The position numbers and the translations under genes are program-made. A stretch of DNA of 15,992 bases from NCBI GenBank assembly GCA_003644825.1, contig QNDJ01000006.1, positions 1-15,992 on the forward strand, read 5' to 3'. The DNA comes from Candidatus Zhuqueibacterota bacterium. Lineage in GTDB: Bacteria; SM23-31; B21-G16. The notes under the pieces were generated by a model, which was not told the origin of the DNA, did not search any database, and was given only the letters and a program-made list of their open reading frames with translations. Below are positions 7,920 to 15,760 of this stretch, one piece after another (position 1 is the stretch's first letter; each line of letters begins with the position of its first letter).

Positions 7920-8294
7920 TTAAAATATTAAACCTCCTTCTCGTGCTCCTTCTGCAAGAGCCTTAACTCGACCATGATACTTATATCCACTCCTGTCAAA
8001 AGATACTTTTTCAAATTTCATTTTTCGGGCTTTCTCAGCAAGCATCTTACCAACTATTCTACTGATTTCAATCTTACCCTTCTCATTTTTAAGGTTACTC
8101 TTTACTTCTTTTGACAAACTTGTTACAGTTAAAAGAGTCCTGTTATTTTCATCATCAATTAATTGAGCGGTAATATTCTTTAAACTCCTGTATACCGTCA
8201 ATCTCGGTCGTTCCGCTGTACCGATTATCTTCTTTCTAATCCTTTTTTTATGTCTTTCTCTTATTCTTCTTTTCTCTTTATTAATATCTTTCAT
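7920..8294 (-). CDS. rplR: 50S ribosomal protein L18
   Basis: L18 binds 5S rRNA together with L5 and L25 in the central protuberance. The 124 residues have a Lys/Arg-rich N-terminus, GTAERPRLTVYRSLKNITAQLIDD and the diagnostic C-terminus FDRSGYKYHGRVKALAEGAREGGL. The ATG at 8294 is preceded by a weak GGG. It lies 18 bp after rplF and 12 bp before rpsE, as in other spc operons. Confidence 0.98.
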   Translation of the reverse strand: MKDINKEKRRIRERHKKRIRKKIIGTAERPRLTVYRSLKNITAQLIDDENNRTLLTVTSLSKEVKSNLKNEKGKIEISRIVGKMLAEKARKMKFEKVSFDRSGYKYHGRVKALAEGAREGGLIF

Positions 8295-8312
8295 CTTAAT
8301 TTACCCATCAAA

Positions 8313-8849
8313 CTAAATTCCTGTCTTACCCGCTTTTCGTCTAATAATTTCTCCTTCATATTTAATACCTTTGCCTTTATAAGGTTCTGGTGGTCTTAAT
8401 GCTCTTATTTTTGCAGCAACTTCCCCTACCAGTGCTTTGTCTATTCCGGAAACTGTTAAATTTGTTGGTGAATTTACTTTAATCTCTATTCCATCAGGTG
8501 GTAGAAATATAATCGGATGAGAATATCCAAGTGTAAATTTCACAGCATTTTTCTTTTTTTCTACCTTATAACCAACACCGACTATCTCAAGATTTTTTGA
8601 GAAACCTTCGGTAACACCCACTATTAAATTATTAATAAGGGTTCTTGATAAACCATGAATAGACTTATCCGCTTTAGAATCAGATGCCCTGAGAACTTTC
8701 ATTCTATCTCCATTAATATCAAGTGAAATACTTGGATGAAGCATTAAACTTAGTTCACCTTTTGGACCCTTTACTTTTATCAGCTTATTTTCGATTTTCA
8801 ATTCAACATCTTTCGGTATAACAATTTCTTTTTTACCAATCCTTGACAT
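8313..8849 (-). CDS. rplF: 50S ribosomal protein L6
   Basis: L6 lies near the GTPase-associated region of the 50S subunit. I start it at the ATG at 8849, giving MSRIGKKEIVIP and 178 residues, the family's usual length. AGGTG (8855-8859) is 5 bases upstream. The frame extends further upstream to an ATG at 8873 (8 extra residues), but that would overlap rpsH by 16 bp and has no family support. GPKGEL (28-33), VGVGYKV (90-96) and RPPEPYKGKGIKYEGE (152-167), followed by RRKAGKTG, are canonical. It lies between rpsH and rplR. Confidence 0.97.
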   Translation of the reverse strand: MSRIGKKEIVIPKDVELKIENKLIKVKGPKGELSLMLHPSISLDINGDRMKVLRASDSKADKSIHGLSRTLINNLIVGVTEGFSKNLEIVGVGYKVEKKKNAVKFTLGYSHPIIFLPPDGIEIKVNSPTNLTVSGIDKALVGEVAAKIRALRPPEPYKGKGIKYEGEIIRRKAGKTGI

Positions 8850-8854
8850 TTTTT

Positions 8855-8859
8855 CACCT
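8855..8859 (-). promoter_or_regulatory. Shine-Dalgarno deciding the rplF start
   Basis: The minus strand reads AGGTG here, five bases before the ATG at 8849 and overlapping the rpsH stop. It favours the MSRIGKK start over the longer upstream ATG at 8873. Confidence 0.7.
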
Positions 8860-9256
8860 ACCATACATAACAAATAACTTCTCCGCCTACCCCTTTCTTT
8901 CGTGCCTCTTTATTTGAAAGAACACCAAGAGGAGTAGTAAGAATAGCAATCCCGAGATTGTTCATAACCCTCGGTATTTCCTTCTTTTTCACATACTTAC
9001 GTAGCCCGGGCTTTGAAACCCGCTTAATATTAGTAATTATATTCTCGTTATTGTCATCATATTTTAAATAAATTCTCAAAATCCCCTGTTTGCCATCATC
9101 TATACTTGTATATCCCTGAATAAATTTTTCCTTTTGCAAAATTTTTGTAATTTCGAGTTTAATCTTGGATAAAGGTATATCCACTTTCTTGTGTTTTGCC
9201 CTCGAAGCATTTTTTATCCTGATAATGTAATCAGCTATAGGATCAGTCATTGTCAT
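8858..9256 (-). CDS. rpsH: 30S ribosomal protein S8
   Basis: S8 binds the central domain of 16S rRNA and, in E. coli, represses the spc operon through an mRNA site near rplE. The 132 residues include MTDPIADYIIRIKNASRAKH and the C-terminal LGIAILTTPLGVLSNKEARK followed by GVGGEVICYVW, both diagnostic. ATGs at 9256 and 9250 are both in frame. GGAG is 8 bases before the first and 14 before the second, so the first was kept. The order rpsN-rpsH-rplF is standard. Confidence 0.98.
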   Translation of the reverse strand: MTMTDPIADYIIRIKNASRAKHKKVDIPLSKIKLEITKILQKEKFIQGYTSIDDGKQGILRIYLKYDDNNENIITNIKRVSKPGLRKYVKKKEIPRVMNNLGIAILTTPLGVLSNKEARKKGVGGEVICYVW

Positions 9257-9274
9257 AATTTTATCTCCAAAAAA

Positions 9275-9460
9275 TTACCAGCTTGCTTTAACTACACCCG
9301 GGATCTCTCCTTTCAGTGCAAGCTCCCTGAAACAAATCCTGCAAATTCCAAATTTTCTGTAATAACCTCTTGGCCTCCCGCATCTCGAACATCTGTTATA
9401 TTTCCTTACCTTGTATTTAGGTGGTTTCTTATGTTTTGCTATTAATGATTTTTTTGCCAA
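9275..9460 (-). CDS. rpsN: 30S ribosomal protein S14, zinc type (TTG start)
   Basis: S14 belongs to the 30S head. At 61 residues this is the short, zinc-binding type (sometimes called rpsZ) with Cys24, Cys27, Cys40 and Cys43. It reads [20 protein letters not shown] and then [20 protein letters not shown]. The initiator is TTG at 9460, and GAGG (9466-9469) is 5 bases upstream. There is no nearby ATG. A 29-bp gap separates it from rplE, the longest inside the operon. It is the C+ form, as in Firmicutes and many deep lineages, not the 101-residue enteric form. Confidence 0.98.
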   Translation of the reverse strand: MAKKSLIAKHKKPPKYKVRKYNRCSRCGRPRGYYRKFGICRICFRELALKGEIPGVVKASW

Positions 9461-9489
9461 TTTAACCTCTACCTCTCTTTTTTTCTCTA

Positions 9490-10047
9490 TTACCTAACTT
9501 TGAAAGGCATTCCAAATCTTTTTAAAAGCTCCAGAGATTCCATATCAGTCTTTGCTGTCGTTACAATTGCAATATCCATACCCCTGATTTTTTCCACTTT
9601 ATCATAATCAATTTCCGGAAAAATTATATGTTCCTTGATACCCATATTATAGTTTCCATGACCATCAAAAGATTTATCCGATAGACCTCGAAAATCTCTT
9701 ATTCTCGGAATAGCTACAGATATCAATCTATCAAGAAATTCATACATATAATCACCCCTTAAAGTAACAAAACATCCTATAGGGTTTCCTTTTCTCAATT
9801 TAAAATTTGAAATCGATTTCCTTGCCCTTGTTATCATAGGTTTTCGACCGGTAATTATCGATAGGTCTGTCGATGCAGATTCAAGACTCTTCGGATTACT
9901 TATTGCTTCACCAACTCCCATATTTACTGAAATTTTAGTAAGTCTTGGAACCTCCATTACATTCCCGTAATTAAAGGTCTTCATCATATAAGGTATAATT
10001 TCTTTTAAATATCTGATTTTTAATCTTGGTATATATTTATCCTTCAT
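9490..10047 (-). CDS. rplE: 50S ribosomal protein L5
   Basis: L5 binds 5S rRNA and contacts P-site tRNA and S13. The 185 residues hold [17 protein letters not shown] (32-48), [20 protein letters not shown] and [12 protein letters not shown]. The C-terminal parts [20 protein letters not shown] and LLKRFGMPF are also canonical. The ATG is preceded by AGGG. In E. coli the S8 operator lies at this start; no hairpin resembling it was recognised here. It lies 11 bp downstream of rplX. Confidence 0.98.
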   Translation of the reverse strand: MKDKYIPRLKIRYLKEIIPYMMKTFNYGNVMEVPRLTKISVNMGVGEAISNPKSLESASTDLSIITGRKPMITRARKSISNFKLRKGNPIGCFVTLRGDYMYEFLDRLISVAIPRIRDFRGLSDKSFDGHGNYNMGIKEHIIFPEIDYDKVEKIRGMDIAIVTTAKTDMESLELLKRFGMPFKVR

Positions 10048-10058
10048 TCTTTTTTACC

Positions 10059-10379
10059 CTAAATGTTTGTTGCCAGCATTTCTCCGCAATTCCTGCATAC
10101 TCGTACTATTCTTTTATCCTTTAATACTTTCTTTGCGATTCGCGTTTTTGAGTTACACTTTCCACAGATAATCATAGCATTCGATGCATGAATCGGTGCT
10201 TCCTTTTCAATTATTCCGCCCTGAGGATTCTTCTGAGAAGGCCTTGTATGCCTTTTTATTATATTTACACCCTCAATAAGAATCCTGTTTTCTTTGGGAA
10301 AAACCTTTAATACTTTCCCCTTTTTACCTTTATGAACACCCGAAATTACTATAACATGGTCATTTTTTCTTATATTCAT
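10059..10379 (-). CDS. rplX: 50S ribosomal protein L24
   Basis: L24 initiates 50S assembly and lies at the tunnel exit. The 106 residues contain the KOW motif HVIVISGVHKGKKGKVLKVF (8-27) and GVNIIKRHTRPSQKNPQGGI. The C-terminal CxxC pair comprises Cys72, Cys75, Cys95 and Cys98, a zinc-ribbon-like motif seen in many bacterial L24 proteins. The ATG follows the rplN stop by 6 bp and has only a weak TGGA, so coupling with rplN is likely. Confidence 0.98.
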   Translation of the reverse strand: MNIRKNDHVIVISGVHKGKKGKVLKVFPKENRILIEGVNIIKRHTRPSQKNPQGGIIEKEAPIHASNAMIICGKCNSKTRIAKKVLKDKRIVRVCRNCGEMLATNI

Positions 10380-10385
10380 AGTCCA

Positions 10386-10754
10386 TCATAATACTTCTGG
10401 TGCAAGAGAAACAATCTTCATATATTCTTTTTCCCTTAATTCTCTTGCCACCGGTCCAAAAATTCTTGTTCCTTTAGGTTCGTTCTGGTCATTAATTAAA
10501 ACAGCTGCATTTTCATCAAATTTAATGTATGAACCATCCTTCCTTTTATACTCTTTTTTTGTCCTGACAATCACTGCTCTTGAAATATCACCTTTTTTGA
10601 CTCCACCTCCCGGAATAGCATTTTTCACCGAAACAATAATCACATCACCCACTCTTCCATATCGTTTTCTGGTTCCACCTAAAATTCTGATGCACATTAC
10701 TTTTTTTGCACCAGTATTATCTGCTACATTTAATCGAGTTTGCTCCCTAATCAT
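10386..10754 (-). CDS. rplN: 50S ribosomal protein L14
   Basis: L14 forms intersubunit bridges to 16S rRNA and is the docking point of the silencing factor RsfS. The 122 residues are the usual length. They show [57 protein letters not shown] and [15 protein letters not shown], all canonical. It is classically the first gene of the spc operon. Here it follows rpsQ by 16 bp with no visible terminator or strong promoter between them, so it is probably cotranscribed with the S10 block. Confidence 0.98.
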   Translation of the reverse strand: MIREQTRLNVADNTGAKKVMCIRILGGTRKRYGRVGDVIIVSVKNAIPGGGVKKGDISRAVIVRTKKEYKRKDGSYIKFDENAAVLINDQNEPKGTRIFGPVARELREKEYMKIVSLAPEVL

Positions 10755-10770
10755 TTTTCCATCCCAAACC

Positions 10771-11043
10771 TTATTTTGCTTTTTCTATTATCTCAACTAA
10801 CCGCCACCTTTTTCTTTTACTCAGGGGCCTGGTTTCCATTATTTTTACAAAATCCCCAACATTACACCTGTTTTCCTCATCATGAGCCATTAACTTGGTA
10901 GTCTTCTTAATATACTTTTTATAAATTGGATGTTTTATTTTCCTTTCAACAGCCACAACTATCGATTTATCCATTTTATTACTCAAGACAGTACCAATTC
11001 TGACTTTTCGTTTTCCTCTTGATTCTTTTTCTGACTTGTCCAT
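10771..11043 (-). CDS. rpsQ: 30S ribosomal protein S17
   Basis: S17 is an OB-fold primary 16S rRNA-binding protein. The 90 residues include [40 protein letters not shown] and the conserved end [20 protein letters not shown]. The start ATG at 11043 is preceded by a 24-bp A/T-rich gap after rpmC with no recognisable Shine-Dalgarno, unlike most neighbours. No alternative in-frame start with a better site is seen. Re-initiation by ribosomes finishing rpmC, or S1-aided binding, would explain expression. Confidence 0.97.
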   Translation of the reverse strand: MDKSEKESRGKRKVRIGTVLSNKMDKSIVVAVERKIKHPIYKKYIKKTTKLMAHDEENRCNVGDFVKIMETRPLSKRKRWRLVEIIEKAK

Positions 11044-11067
11044 ATCTGTATATTATATTTTTTATGG

Positions 11068-11316
11068 TTAACTTTTACTTTCTTCAGACTCACTAATTAC
11101 TTTTTTTTCTTCACGAATTCCAAGGTCAAACTCTCTCAAAACTGTTTTCAATCGGGCTATATCTCTACGAATAGTTCTTAATAACAATGGATTGTCCAGC
11201 TGCCTTGTTACTTTTTGAAACCTGAGATTTTCATATTCTTCGAGTAATTCCTCCAGCATTAACTCAATCTCTTTTCTCGGTAGATTTCTGATTTCGTGCA
11301 TTCTAATCTTATTCAC
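11068..11316 (-). CDS. rpmC: 50S ribosomal protein L29 (probable GTG start)
   Basis: L29 lies at the tunnel exit with L23 and helps bind trigger factor and SRP. It is an all-helical protein, with [20 protein letters not shown], then [20 protein letters not shown] and [14 protein letters not shown]. The acidic/Ser tail to residue 82 is a little longer than usual. Two starts compete. GTG at 11316 has GGAGG 6 bases upstream and overlaps the rplP stop by 8 bp. ATG at 11301 gives MHEIRNL, closer to the family N-terminus, but its nearest site, AGGTG, is 12 bases away. I kept GTG. Confidence 0.94.
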   Translation of the reverse strand: MNKIRMHEIRNLPRKEIELMLEELLEEYENLRFQKVTRQLDNPLLLRTIRRDIARLKTVLREFDLGIREEKKVISESEESKS

Positions 11317-11728
11317 CTAACTCCTCCGCTGCTACAAACTTGGTTTTTATTGGGAGTTTATGAGATGCTAACCTCAATGCCTCCCTGGCTAAATCTTTTG
11401 GCACACCTTCTAATTCAAATAATATTCTTCCGGGTTTTACCACAGCAACCCAGAATTCCGGGGAACCTTTGCCCTTTCCCATTCTCGTTTCGGCTGGCTT
11501 TTTAGTACAGGGTTTATCAGGGAATATCCTTATCCATACTTTTCCACCCCTTTTAATGTGCCTTGTCATTGCAATTCTGGCTGCCTCAATCTGTCTTGCC
11601 GTTATCCAGCAAGGTTCCATTGCCTTTAAACCATAACTCCCAAAACTGATAGTAGAACCTCTTAAGCTTTTACCCTTCAGCCTTCCACGCTGTTGTTTCC
11701 TTCTTTTAACTCTTTTAGGCATTAACAT
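11309..11728 (-). CDS. rplP: 50S ribosomal protein L16
   Basis: L16 organises the A-site tRNA pocket. The 139 residues begin [20 protein letters not shown] and contain [40 protein letters not shown] and [21 protein letters not shown]. The last block includes the RMGKGKG loop, whose Arg is hydroxylated in E. coli. GGTG lies 8 bases before the ATG at 11728; a second in-frame ATG at 11722 is less well spaced. The end overlaps rpmC by 8 bp, and its terminal GGAGG serves as the rpmC ribosome binding site. Confidence 0.98.
   Translation of the reverse strand: MLMPKRVKRRKQQRGRLKGKSLRGSTISFGSYGLKAMEPCWITARQIEAARIAMTRHIKRGGKVWIRIFPDKPCTKKPAETRMGKGKGSPEFWVAVVKPGRILFELEGVPKDLAREALRLASHKLPIKTKFVAAEELGE
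11323..11327 (-). promoter_or_regulatory. Shine-Dalgarno of rpmC inside rplP
   Basis: The minus strand reads GGAGG within the Glu codons at the end of rplP. It is 6 bases before the GTG at 11316 and 21 before the ATG at 11301, supporting the GTG start. Confidence 0.6.
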
Positions 11729-11750
11729 TTAAATCACCCCTGAATTTCAA

Positions 11751-12392
11751 TTACTTTTTCCCGGAAGAACCGAGTATTTCACCATTACAAATCCACACTT
11801 TCACACCAATTACTCCATAAGTTGTTTTTGCGATTTCAACAGCATAATCAATATCAGCCCTTAATGTATGTAAAGGTATTCTTCCTTCTTTATATTCTTC
11901 ACTTCTTGCCATTTCCGCACCACCCAATCGTCCTGAACATCGGATTCTTATTCCTTCTGCTCCCATTCTCATTGTAGACATAATAGCTCTTTTCATAGCT
12001 CGCCTATAGGATATTTTACCCTCAAGCTGTCTCGCAACATTCTCAGCAACAAGATATGCATCCAGTTCTGGCCTTTTTACTTCGTTAATATTTAGTTGAA
12101 TGTCTTTTTCTGTTAATGTTTTTAATTCTTCTCTTAATTTATCAACTTCAGCTCCTTTTCTTCCGATAATGATTCCTGGTCTGGCAGTATATATATTTAG
12201 TGTTATTTTTTTCAGAGTTCTTTCGATCTCTATTTTTGAAACCCCTGCTTTTGTAAGTCTATTTCTAATATATTTCCTTAGCATCAAATCCTCATTAAGC
12301 TTCTCTGCAAAATTCTTTTCATCAAACCAGTGAGAATCCCAGGTCTTTATTATACCTAATCTCAATCCAATCGGATTTGTTTTCTGTCCCAA
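11751..12392 (-). CDS. rpsC: 30S ribosomal protein S3 (TTG start)
   Basis: S3 lies at the mRNA entry channel and contributes to unwinding of mRNA. The 213 residues begin [20 protein letters not shown]. They have a type II KH domain with GIIIGRKG (73-80), then the YRRAMKRAI helix (129-137), [21 protein letters not shown] and [13 protein letters not shown]. The initiator must be TTG at 12392: an in-frame stop lies five codons upstream and no ATG intervenes. AGGGAGG (12398-12404) is 5 bases before it. It lies 15 bp after rplV. Confidence 0.98.
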   Translation of the reverse strand: MGQKTNPIGLRLGIIKTWDSHWFDEKNFAEKLNEDLMLRKYIRNRLTKAGVSKIEIERTLKKITLNIYTARPGIIIGRKGAEVDKLREELKTLTEKDIQLNINEVKRPELDAYLVAENVARQLEGKISYRRAMKRAIMSTMRMGAEGIRIRCSGRLGGAEMARSEEYKEGRIPLHTLRADIDYAVEIAKTTYGVIGVKVWICNGEILGSSGKK

Positions 12393-12397
12393 ATTAT

Positions 12398-12404
12398 CCT
12401 CCCT
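12398..12404 (-). promoter_or_regulatory. Shine-Dalgarno fixing the rpsC TTG start
   Basis: The minus strand reads AGGGAGG, five bases before the TTG at 12392, in the 15-bp gap after rplV. With the upstream in-frame stop it leaves TTG as the only plausible initiator. Confidence 0.8.
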
Positions 12405-12407
12405 TTA

Positions 12408-12752
12408 TTAAACTTCATTCGAGACTTCTATATTAATATGACTCGAACGTTTTCTAATTCTTGTTGCTCTTCCCATTGCCCGGGGGCGAAACCTTTTCAG
12501 AGTAGGTCCCTGATTCACTTCAAGTTTTGACACAATAAAATCCTCAACCTTCACCTTCTTACTTCCTTCCTGATTCAAAAGGTTCGAAATAGCAGACCTT
12601 AATACATTCTCCAGTTCCCTTGAAGCAGCTTTTGGGCAAAAATGTAAAATATTTAGTGCTTCCTCTACCCCCTTACCTTTAATTAATTCGGCAACTCTCC
12701 TTACCTTTCGGGGAGAATGACGAATATATTTTCCTTTTGCTTTTCCAATCAT
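12408..12752 (-). CDS. rplV: 50S ribosomal protein L22
   Basis: L22 lines the peptide exit tunnel, and changes in its beta-hairpin give macrolide resistance. I start it at the ATG at 12752 (114 residues), because GGTGG (12758-12762) lies 5 bases upstream. A GTG at 12761 would add three residues (MEK) but has no ribosome binding site. KYIRHSPRKVRRVAELIKGK (8-27) and the hairpin region GPTLKRFRPRAMGRATRIRK (82-101), then RSSHI, are canonical and show no visible deletion. It lies 15 bp from both rpsS and rpsC. Confidence 0.97.
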   Translation of the reverse strand: MIGKAKGKYIRHSPRKVRRVAELIKGKGVEEALNILHFCPKAASRELENVLRSAISNLLNQEGSKKVKVEDFIVSKLEVNQGPTLKRFRPRAMGRATRIRKRSSHINIEVSNEV

Positions 12753-12767
12753 TTTTTCCACCAGTAT

Positions 12768-13055
12768 CTATTTTAAAGACGTAGACCTTTCTGTAACTCT
12801 TCCACTATGCCCCCTGTATGTCCTTGTTGGAGCAAATTCACCCAATTTATGGCCAACCATATTCTCAGAAATATATACAGGAATAAATTTATTACCATTA
12901 TGAATAGCAATAGTATGACCAACAAATTCAGGTGATATCATAGAATTTCTTGCCCATGTTTTTATTACTTTCTTTGTGTTTGTTTTATTAAGAGCTTCTA
13001 TCTTCTTTAATAACTTCTGGTCTATATATGGACCTTTTTTTACAGATCTTCCCAT
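12768..13055 (-). CDS. rpsS: 30S ribosomal protein S19
   Basis: S19 forms a complex with S13 in the 30S head. The 95 residues begin [20 protein letters not shown]. They contain [22 protein letters not shown], and end [20 protein letters not shown], all canonical and of normal length. The ATG is preceded by only a weak GAG, and the gene lies 12 bp after rplB. The order rplB-rpsS-rplV is the S10-operon standard. Confidence 0.98.
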   Translation of the reverse strand: MGRSVKKGPYIDQKLLKKIEALNKTNTKKVIKTWARNSMISPEFVGHTIAIHNGNKFIPVYISENMVGHKLGEFAPTRTYRGHSGRVTERSTSLK

Positions 13056-13067
13056 ATTTTTCTCATT

Positions 13068-13886
13068 CTATTTTCTTCTTTTAATTATCAATTTATCCGA
13101 TAATTTTTTCTTTCTTGTTTTAAAACCTTTAGCTGGCATTCCCCAGGGTGAACATGGATGCCTGCCACCTGACGATTTTCCTTCACCACCGCCCATAGGA
13201 TGGTCAATGGGGTTCATTGCAACACCTCTAACCCTTGGCCTTCTCCCCAGCCATCTTCTCCGACCGGCTTTCCCATAAGAAACTATCTCATTATCAGGAT
13301 TATCAAGAACACCTATTGTAGCCGAACACTCTAACCTTATCTTCCTTATTTCGCCTGATGGAAGCTTTACAATCCCATAATTATCTTCTCTCGCAACAAG
13401 CTGCCCCGCGCATCCAGCACTCCTTGCTATTTCCCCTCCTTTACCTTTCTTAAGTTCAATATTATGGATAAATGTCCCAACAGGAATATTCTTCAAAGGA
13501 AGACAATTCCCCGGTTTTATTTCACTTTCGGGCCCACTGGTAACATAATCATTAACCTTCAATCCCGATGGTGCTAATATATATCTTTTTTCACCATCAG
13601 CATATACGGTAAGAGCAATCCACGCTGTTCTATTCGGGTCATATTCAATAGATGCTATCCTTCCCGGAATTCCTGTCTTATCTCTCTTAAAATCAATTAT
13701 CCTGTATTTTCGTTTATGACCACCACCTCTATGACGAACAGTAACCCTTCCTAAGTTGTTTCTTCCACTCTTTTTCTTTATTCCCTTCGTTAAAGACTTT
13801 TCCGGCTCTTCTCTTGTAAAATTCCCTATAATAGAAGTCTTATATCGTAAAGTCGGTGTAACAGGCTTATACTTTTTTAATGCCAT
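13068..13886 (-). CDS. rplB: 50S ribosomal protein L2
   Basis: L2 is needed for subunit association and peptidyl transferase activity. The 272 residues contain the N-terminal [20 protein letters not shown], the OB/SH3-like core, and the catalytic-region loop [20 protein letters not shown] (223-242). His229 of that loop is the position needed for peptidyl transfer in E. coli. The following HPCSPWG has Cys where Val is common. The basic end is Lys/Arg-rich. It starts 2 bp after the rplW stop with GGA in the rplW end as a likely binding site. Confidence 0.99.
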   Translation of the reverse strand: MALKKYKPVTPTLRYKTSIIGNFTREEPEKSLTKGIKKKSGRNNLGRVTVRHRGGGHKRKYRIIDFKRDKTGIPGRIASIEYDPNRTAWIALTVYADGEKRYILAPSGLKVNDYVTSGPESEIKPGNCLPLKNIPVGTFIHNIELKKGKGGEIARSAGCAGQLVAREDNYGIVKLPSGEIRKIRLECSATIGVLDNPDNEIVSYGKAGRRRWLGRRPRVRGVAMNPIDHPMGGGEGKSSGGRHPCSPWGMPAKGFKTRKKKLSDKLIIKRRK

Positions 13887-13888
13887 TT

Positions 13889-14179
13889 CTAAGTTCCTTC
13901 GAACAATTCTATTTTATATCCCTTTTTTAAAGTTACTATTGCTTTTTTCCTTTTTTTTCTTCTACCCTGAAACCTTCCCATTCTTTTCAGTTTACCTTTT
14001 ACATTCATAACATTTACTTTTTCCACTTTAACTTCAAACCGTTCTTCAATCCTTTTAGCAATATCTATCTTATTAGCTCTGGGGTCAACCTCAAAACCAT
14101 ATTTATTTTCCTTCTCAGATATCAAGGTAATTTTTTCCGTAACCAATGGAAACAATATCGTTTTTAATGGGTCTTTCAT
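13889..14179 (-). CDS. rplW: 50S ribosomal protein L23
   Basis: L23 sits at the tunnel exit and is the docking site for trigger factor and SRP. The 96 residues show [40 protein letters not shown] and the basic extension [20 protein letters not shown] that reaches into the ribosome, all canonical. The gaps to rplD and rplB are only 2 bp each, so translation of the three genes is probably coupled. Confidence 0.98.
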   Translation of the reverse strand: MKDPLKTILFPLVTEKITLISEKENKYGFEVDPRANKIDIAKRIEERFEVKVEKVNVMNVKGKLKRMGRFQGRRKKRKKAIVTLKKGYKIELFEGT

Positions 14180-14181
14180 AT

Positions 14182-14805
14182 CTAAAAAATCCTGTTTATT
14201 ATATCTACTGCATCTTTTTGAATAAGTAATAACTCACTGTTTAATATATTATACGTTGAAATTCTGCTTGCATTATATAGCTGAAAATCTGGGATATTTC
14301 TACCTGATTTAAATAAATTTTCAGAATCTTTCCCCGTTAAAAGAGCAATTTTTCTTTCATCCCCACCCAGATTCCTCAAAATATTCAGCATATCTTTTGT
14401 TCTCGGTTTTTCAAAATCAAAACTTTCTGTAATTTTAACTTTATTTTCCTTAATTTTATAAACAAATGCCGACCTTCTTGCAAGTTTTTTAACTTTTTTA
14501 TTAACCTTAATATTGTACTTATGCGGAACAGGGCCAAATACACGGCCACCACCCCTCCATATAGGAGACCTTATGGTTCCTGCTCTTGAACGTCCTGTTC
14601 CTTTTTGTCTGTAAGGTTTTGCACCACCACCTCTTCGTAAAGACCTGTTTTTTGTAGCAGAAGTCCCCTGTCTCTGCGCCGCAAGATAAGACTTAACTGC
14701 AAGGTAAATAGCACTATCATTCGGCTTTATATTTACTATATCATCCCTTATAACCACTTTTTCTTCAGAAACCGTACCATCTATTTTGTACACTGAAAAT
14801 TCCAT
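14182..14805 (-). CDS. rplD: 50S ribosomal protein L4
   Basis: L4 contributes a tunnel-lining loop and, in gamma-proteobacteria, represses the S10 operon through an mRNA leader. The 207 residues carry the loop [20 protein letters not shown] (59-78), followed by [16 protein letters not shown]. Tyr65 stands where Trp is frequent (KPWRQKGTG). No S10-type leader can be seen, because rpsJ follows tuf by only 14 bp. AGGG lies 4 bases upstream of the ATG. It lies between rplC (7 bp) and rplW (2 bp). Confidence 0.98.
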   Translation of the reverse strand: MEFSVYKIDGTVSEEKVVIRDDIVNIKPNDSAIYLAVKSYLAAQRQGTSATKNRSLRRGGGAKPYRQKGTGRSRAGTIRSPIWRGGGRVFGPVPHKYNIKVNKKVKKLARRSAFVYKIKENKVKITESFDFEKPRTKDMLNILRNLGGDERKIALLTGKDSENLFKSGRNIPDFQLYNASRISTYNILNSELLLIQKDAVDIINRIF

Positions 14806-14812
14806 TAAACCC

Positions 14813-15433
14813 TCAAACTTTCCTTATTTCAATTAAACTATTTCTTGCACCGGGCACTGAACCCTTTAAAAAAAGAATGTTATTCTTTTCATCTATGTCA
14901 ACCACTTCCAGGTTTTTTATAGTAACTCTTTTTCCTCCCATTCTACCCCCCATCTTCAATCCTTTAAAAACCCTGGAAGGAAATGATGAAGAACCTATTG
15001 AGCCAGGAGCCCTGAGCCTATCAGATTGACCATGGCTCTTTGGTCCACCACGAAAATTATATCTCTTCACAACTCCTGCAAAGCCTCTTCCCTTAGAAAT
15101 ACCCGTTACTTTTACTTTTTCACCCTGATGAAATATATTTACTCCGATTTCTTCGCCCAATTTATACTTCCTGTTTTCTTCTAACGGAAACTCCCTCAGG
15201 TATCTTAAAGGCTTTGTATTTGCCAGTTTAAAATGACCTAACATTGGTTTTGTCGTATGTTTTTCCTTCTTTATACAATAACCAATCTGAACCGCTCTAT
15301 AACCATCCTTTTCCACACTTTTTATCTGAGTAATATAGCAAGGACCAGCTTCAACAAGAGTAACAGGTATACAATTACCATTCCTGTCAAAAATATTTGT
15401 CATTCCCAATTTTTTTCCTAACAATCCTTTCAT
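14813..15433 (-). CDS. rplC: 50S ribosomal protein L3
   Basis: L3 binds near the 3' end of 23S rRNA and reaches into the peptidyl transferase centre. The 206 residues begin MKGLLGKKLGMTNIFDRNG. They contain VTGISKGRGFAGVVKRYNFR and the loop RLRAPGSIGSSSFPSRVFKG (139-158), followed by MGGRMG. Ser148-150 occupy the stretch where E. coli has the Gln methylated by PrmB, so that modification site is probably absent, as in many bacteria. It starts 1 bp after the rpsJ stop. Confidence 0.98.
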   Translation of the reverse strand: MKGLLGKKLGMTNIFDRNGNCIPVTLVEAGPCYITQIKSVEKDGYRAVQIGYCIKKEKHTTKPMLGHFKLANTKPLRYLREFPLEENRKYKLGEEIGVNIFHQGEKVKVTGISKGRGFAGVVKRYNFRGGPKSHGQSDRLRAPGSIGSSSFPSRVFKGLKMGGRMGGKRVTIKNLEVVDIDEKNNILFLKGSVPGARNSLIEIRKV

Positions 15434-15434
15434 A

Positions 15435-15746
15435 TCAAACCTTTATTTCAATATCTACTCCGGCTGGTAGTTCAAGTTTCATCAAAGCATCAACCGTTTT
15501 AGAAGATGCATTATGAATATCTACCAGTCTTTTATGAATTCTTGTTTCAAACTGTTCTCTGGACTTTTTATCCACATGAGGTGACCTCAAAACAGTATAA
15601 ATTGTCTTTTTTGTTGGCAAAGGAATAGGCCCTGAAATAACAGCACCAGTCGCTCTGGCAGTTCTTACTATTTTATCAGTCGATTTATCTATAAGGTTAT
15701 GGTCATAAGCCTTTAATTTTATCCTTATTTTCTGTTTAGCCTGCAT
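15435..15746 (-). CDS. rpsJ: 30S ribosomal protein S10 (NusE)
   Basis: S10 is part of the 30S head and, as NusE, links transcription antitermination to translation through NusB and NusG. The 103 residues contain [40 protein letters not shown] and [20 protein letters not shown], all canonical. An AAGG is 8 bases before the ATG. It begins 14 bp after the tuf stop with no visible terminator, so transcription probably continues from tuf. Confidence 0.99.
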   Translation of the reverse strand: MQAKQKIRIKLKAYDHNLIDKSTDKIVRTARATGAVISGPIPLPTKKTIYTVLRSPHVDKKSREQFETRIHKRLVDIHNASSKTVDALMKLELPAGVDIEIKV

Positions 15747-15760
15747 TTTTCAAACCTTAT

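Noticed and set aside
8850-8873. Longer N-terminus of L6 starting at 8873
   Set aside because: It would overlap rpsH by 16 bp, and the MSRIGKK start with AGGTG at good spacing fits the family.
10030-10075. S8-type translational operator at the rplE start
   Set aside because: I looked for an rRNA-like helix with internal loop around the rplE start and saw no convincing pairing.
11052-11057. TATAAT before rpsQ as an internal promoter
   Set aside because: No -35-like hexamer at 16-18 bp spacing; likely chance in an A/T-rich gap.
962-14010. Plus-strand open frames of 60-140 codons throughout the operon
   Set aside because: Each lies opposite a secure ribosomal, secY, adk or map gene, is rich in Phe/Leu/Ser as expected from the complement of Lys/Glu-rich genes, and shows no domain.
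14952-15017. L3 loop lacking the Gln methylated in E. coli as a novelty
   Set aside because: Ser-rich versions of this loop are common in bacteria, so it is not unusual.
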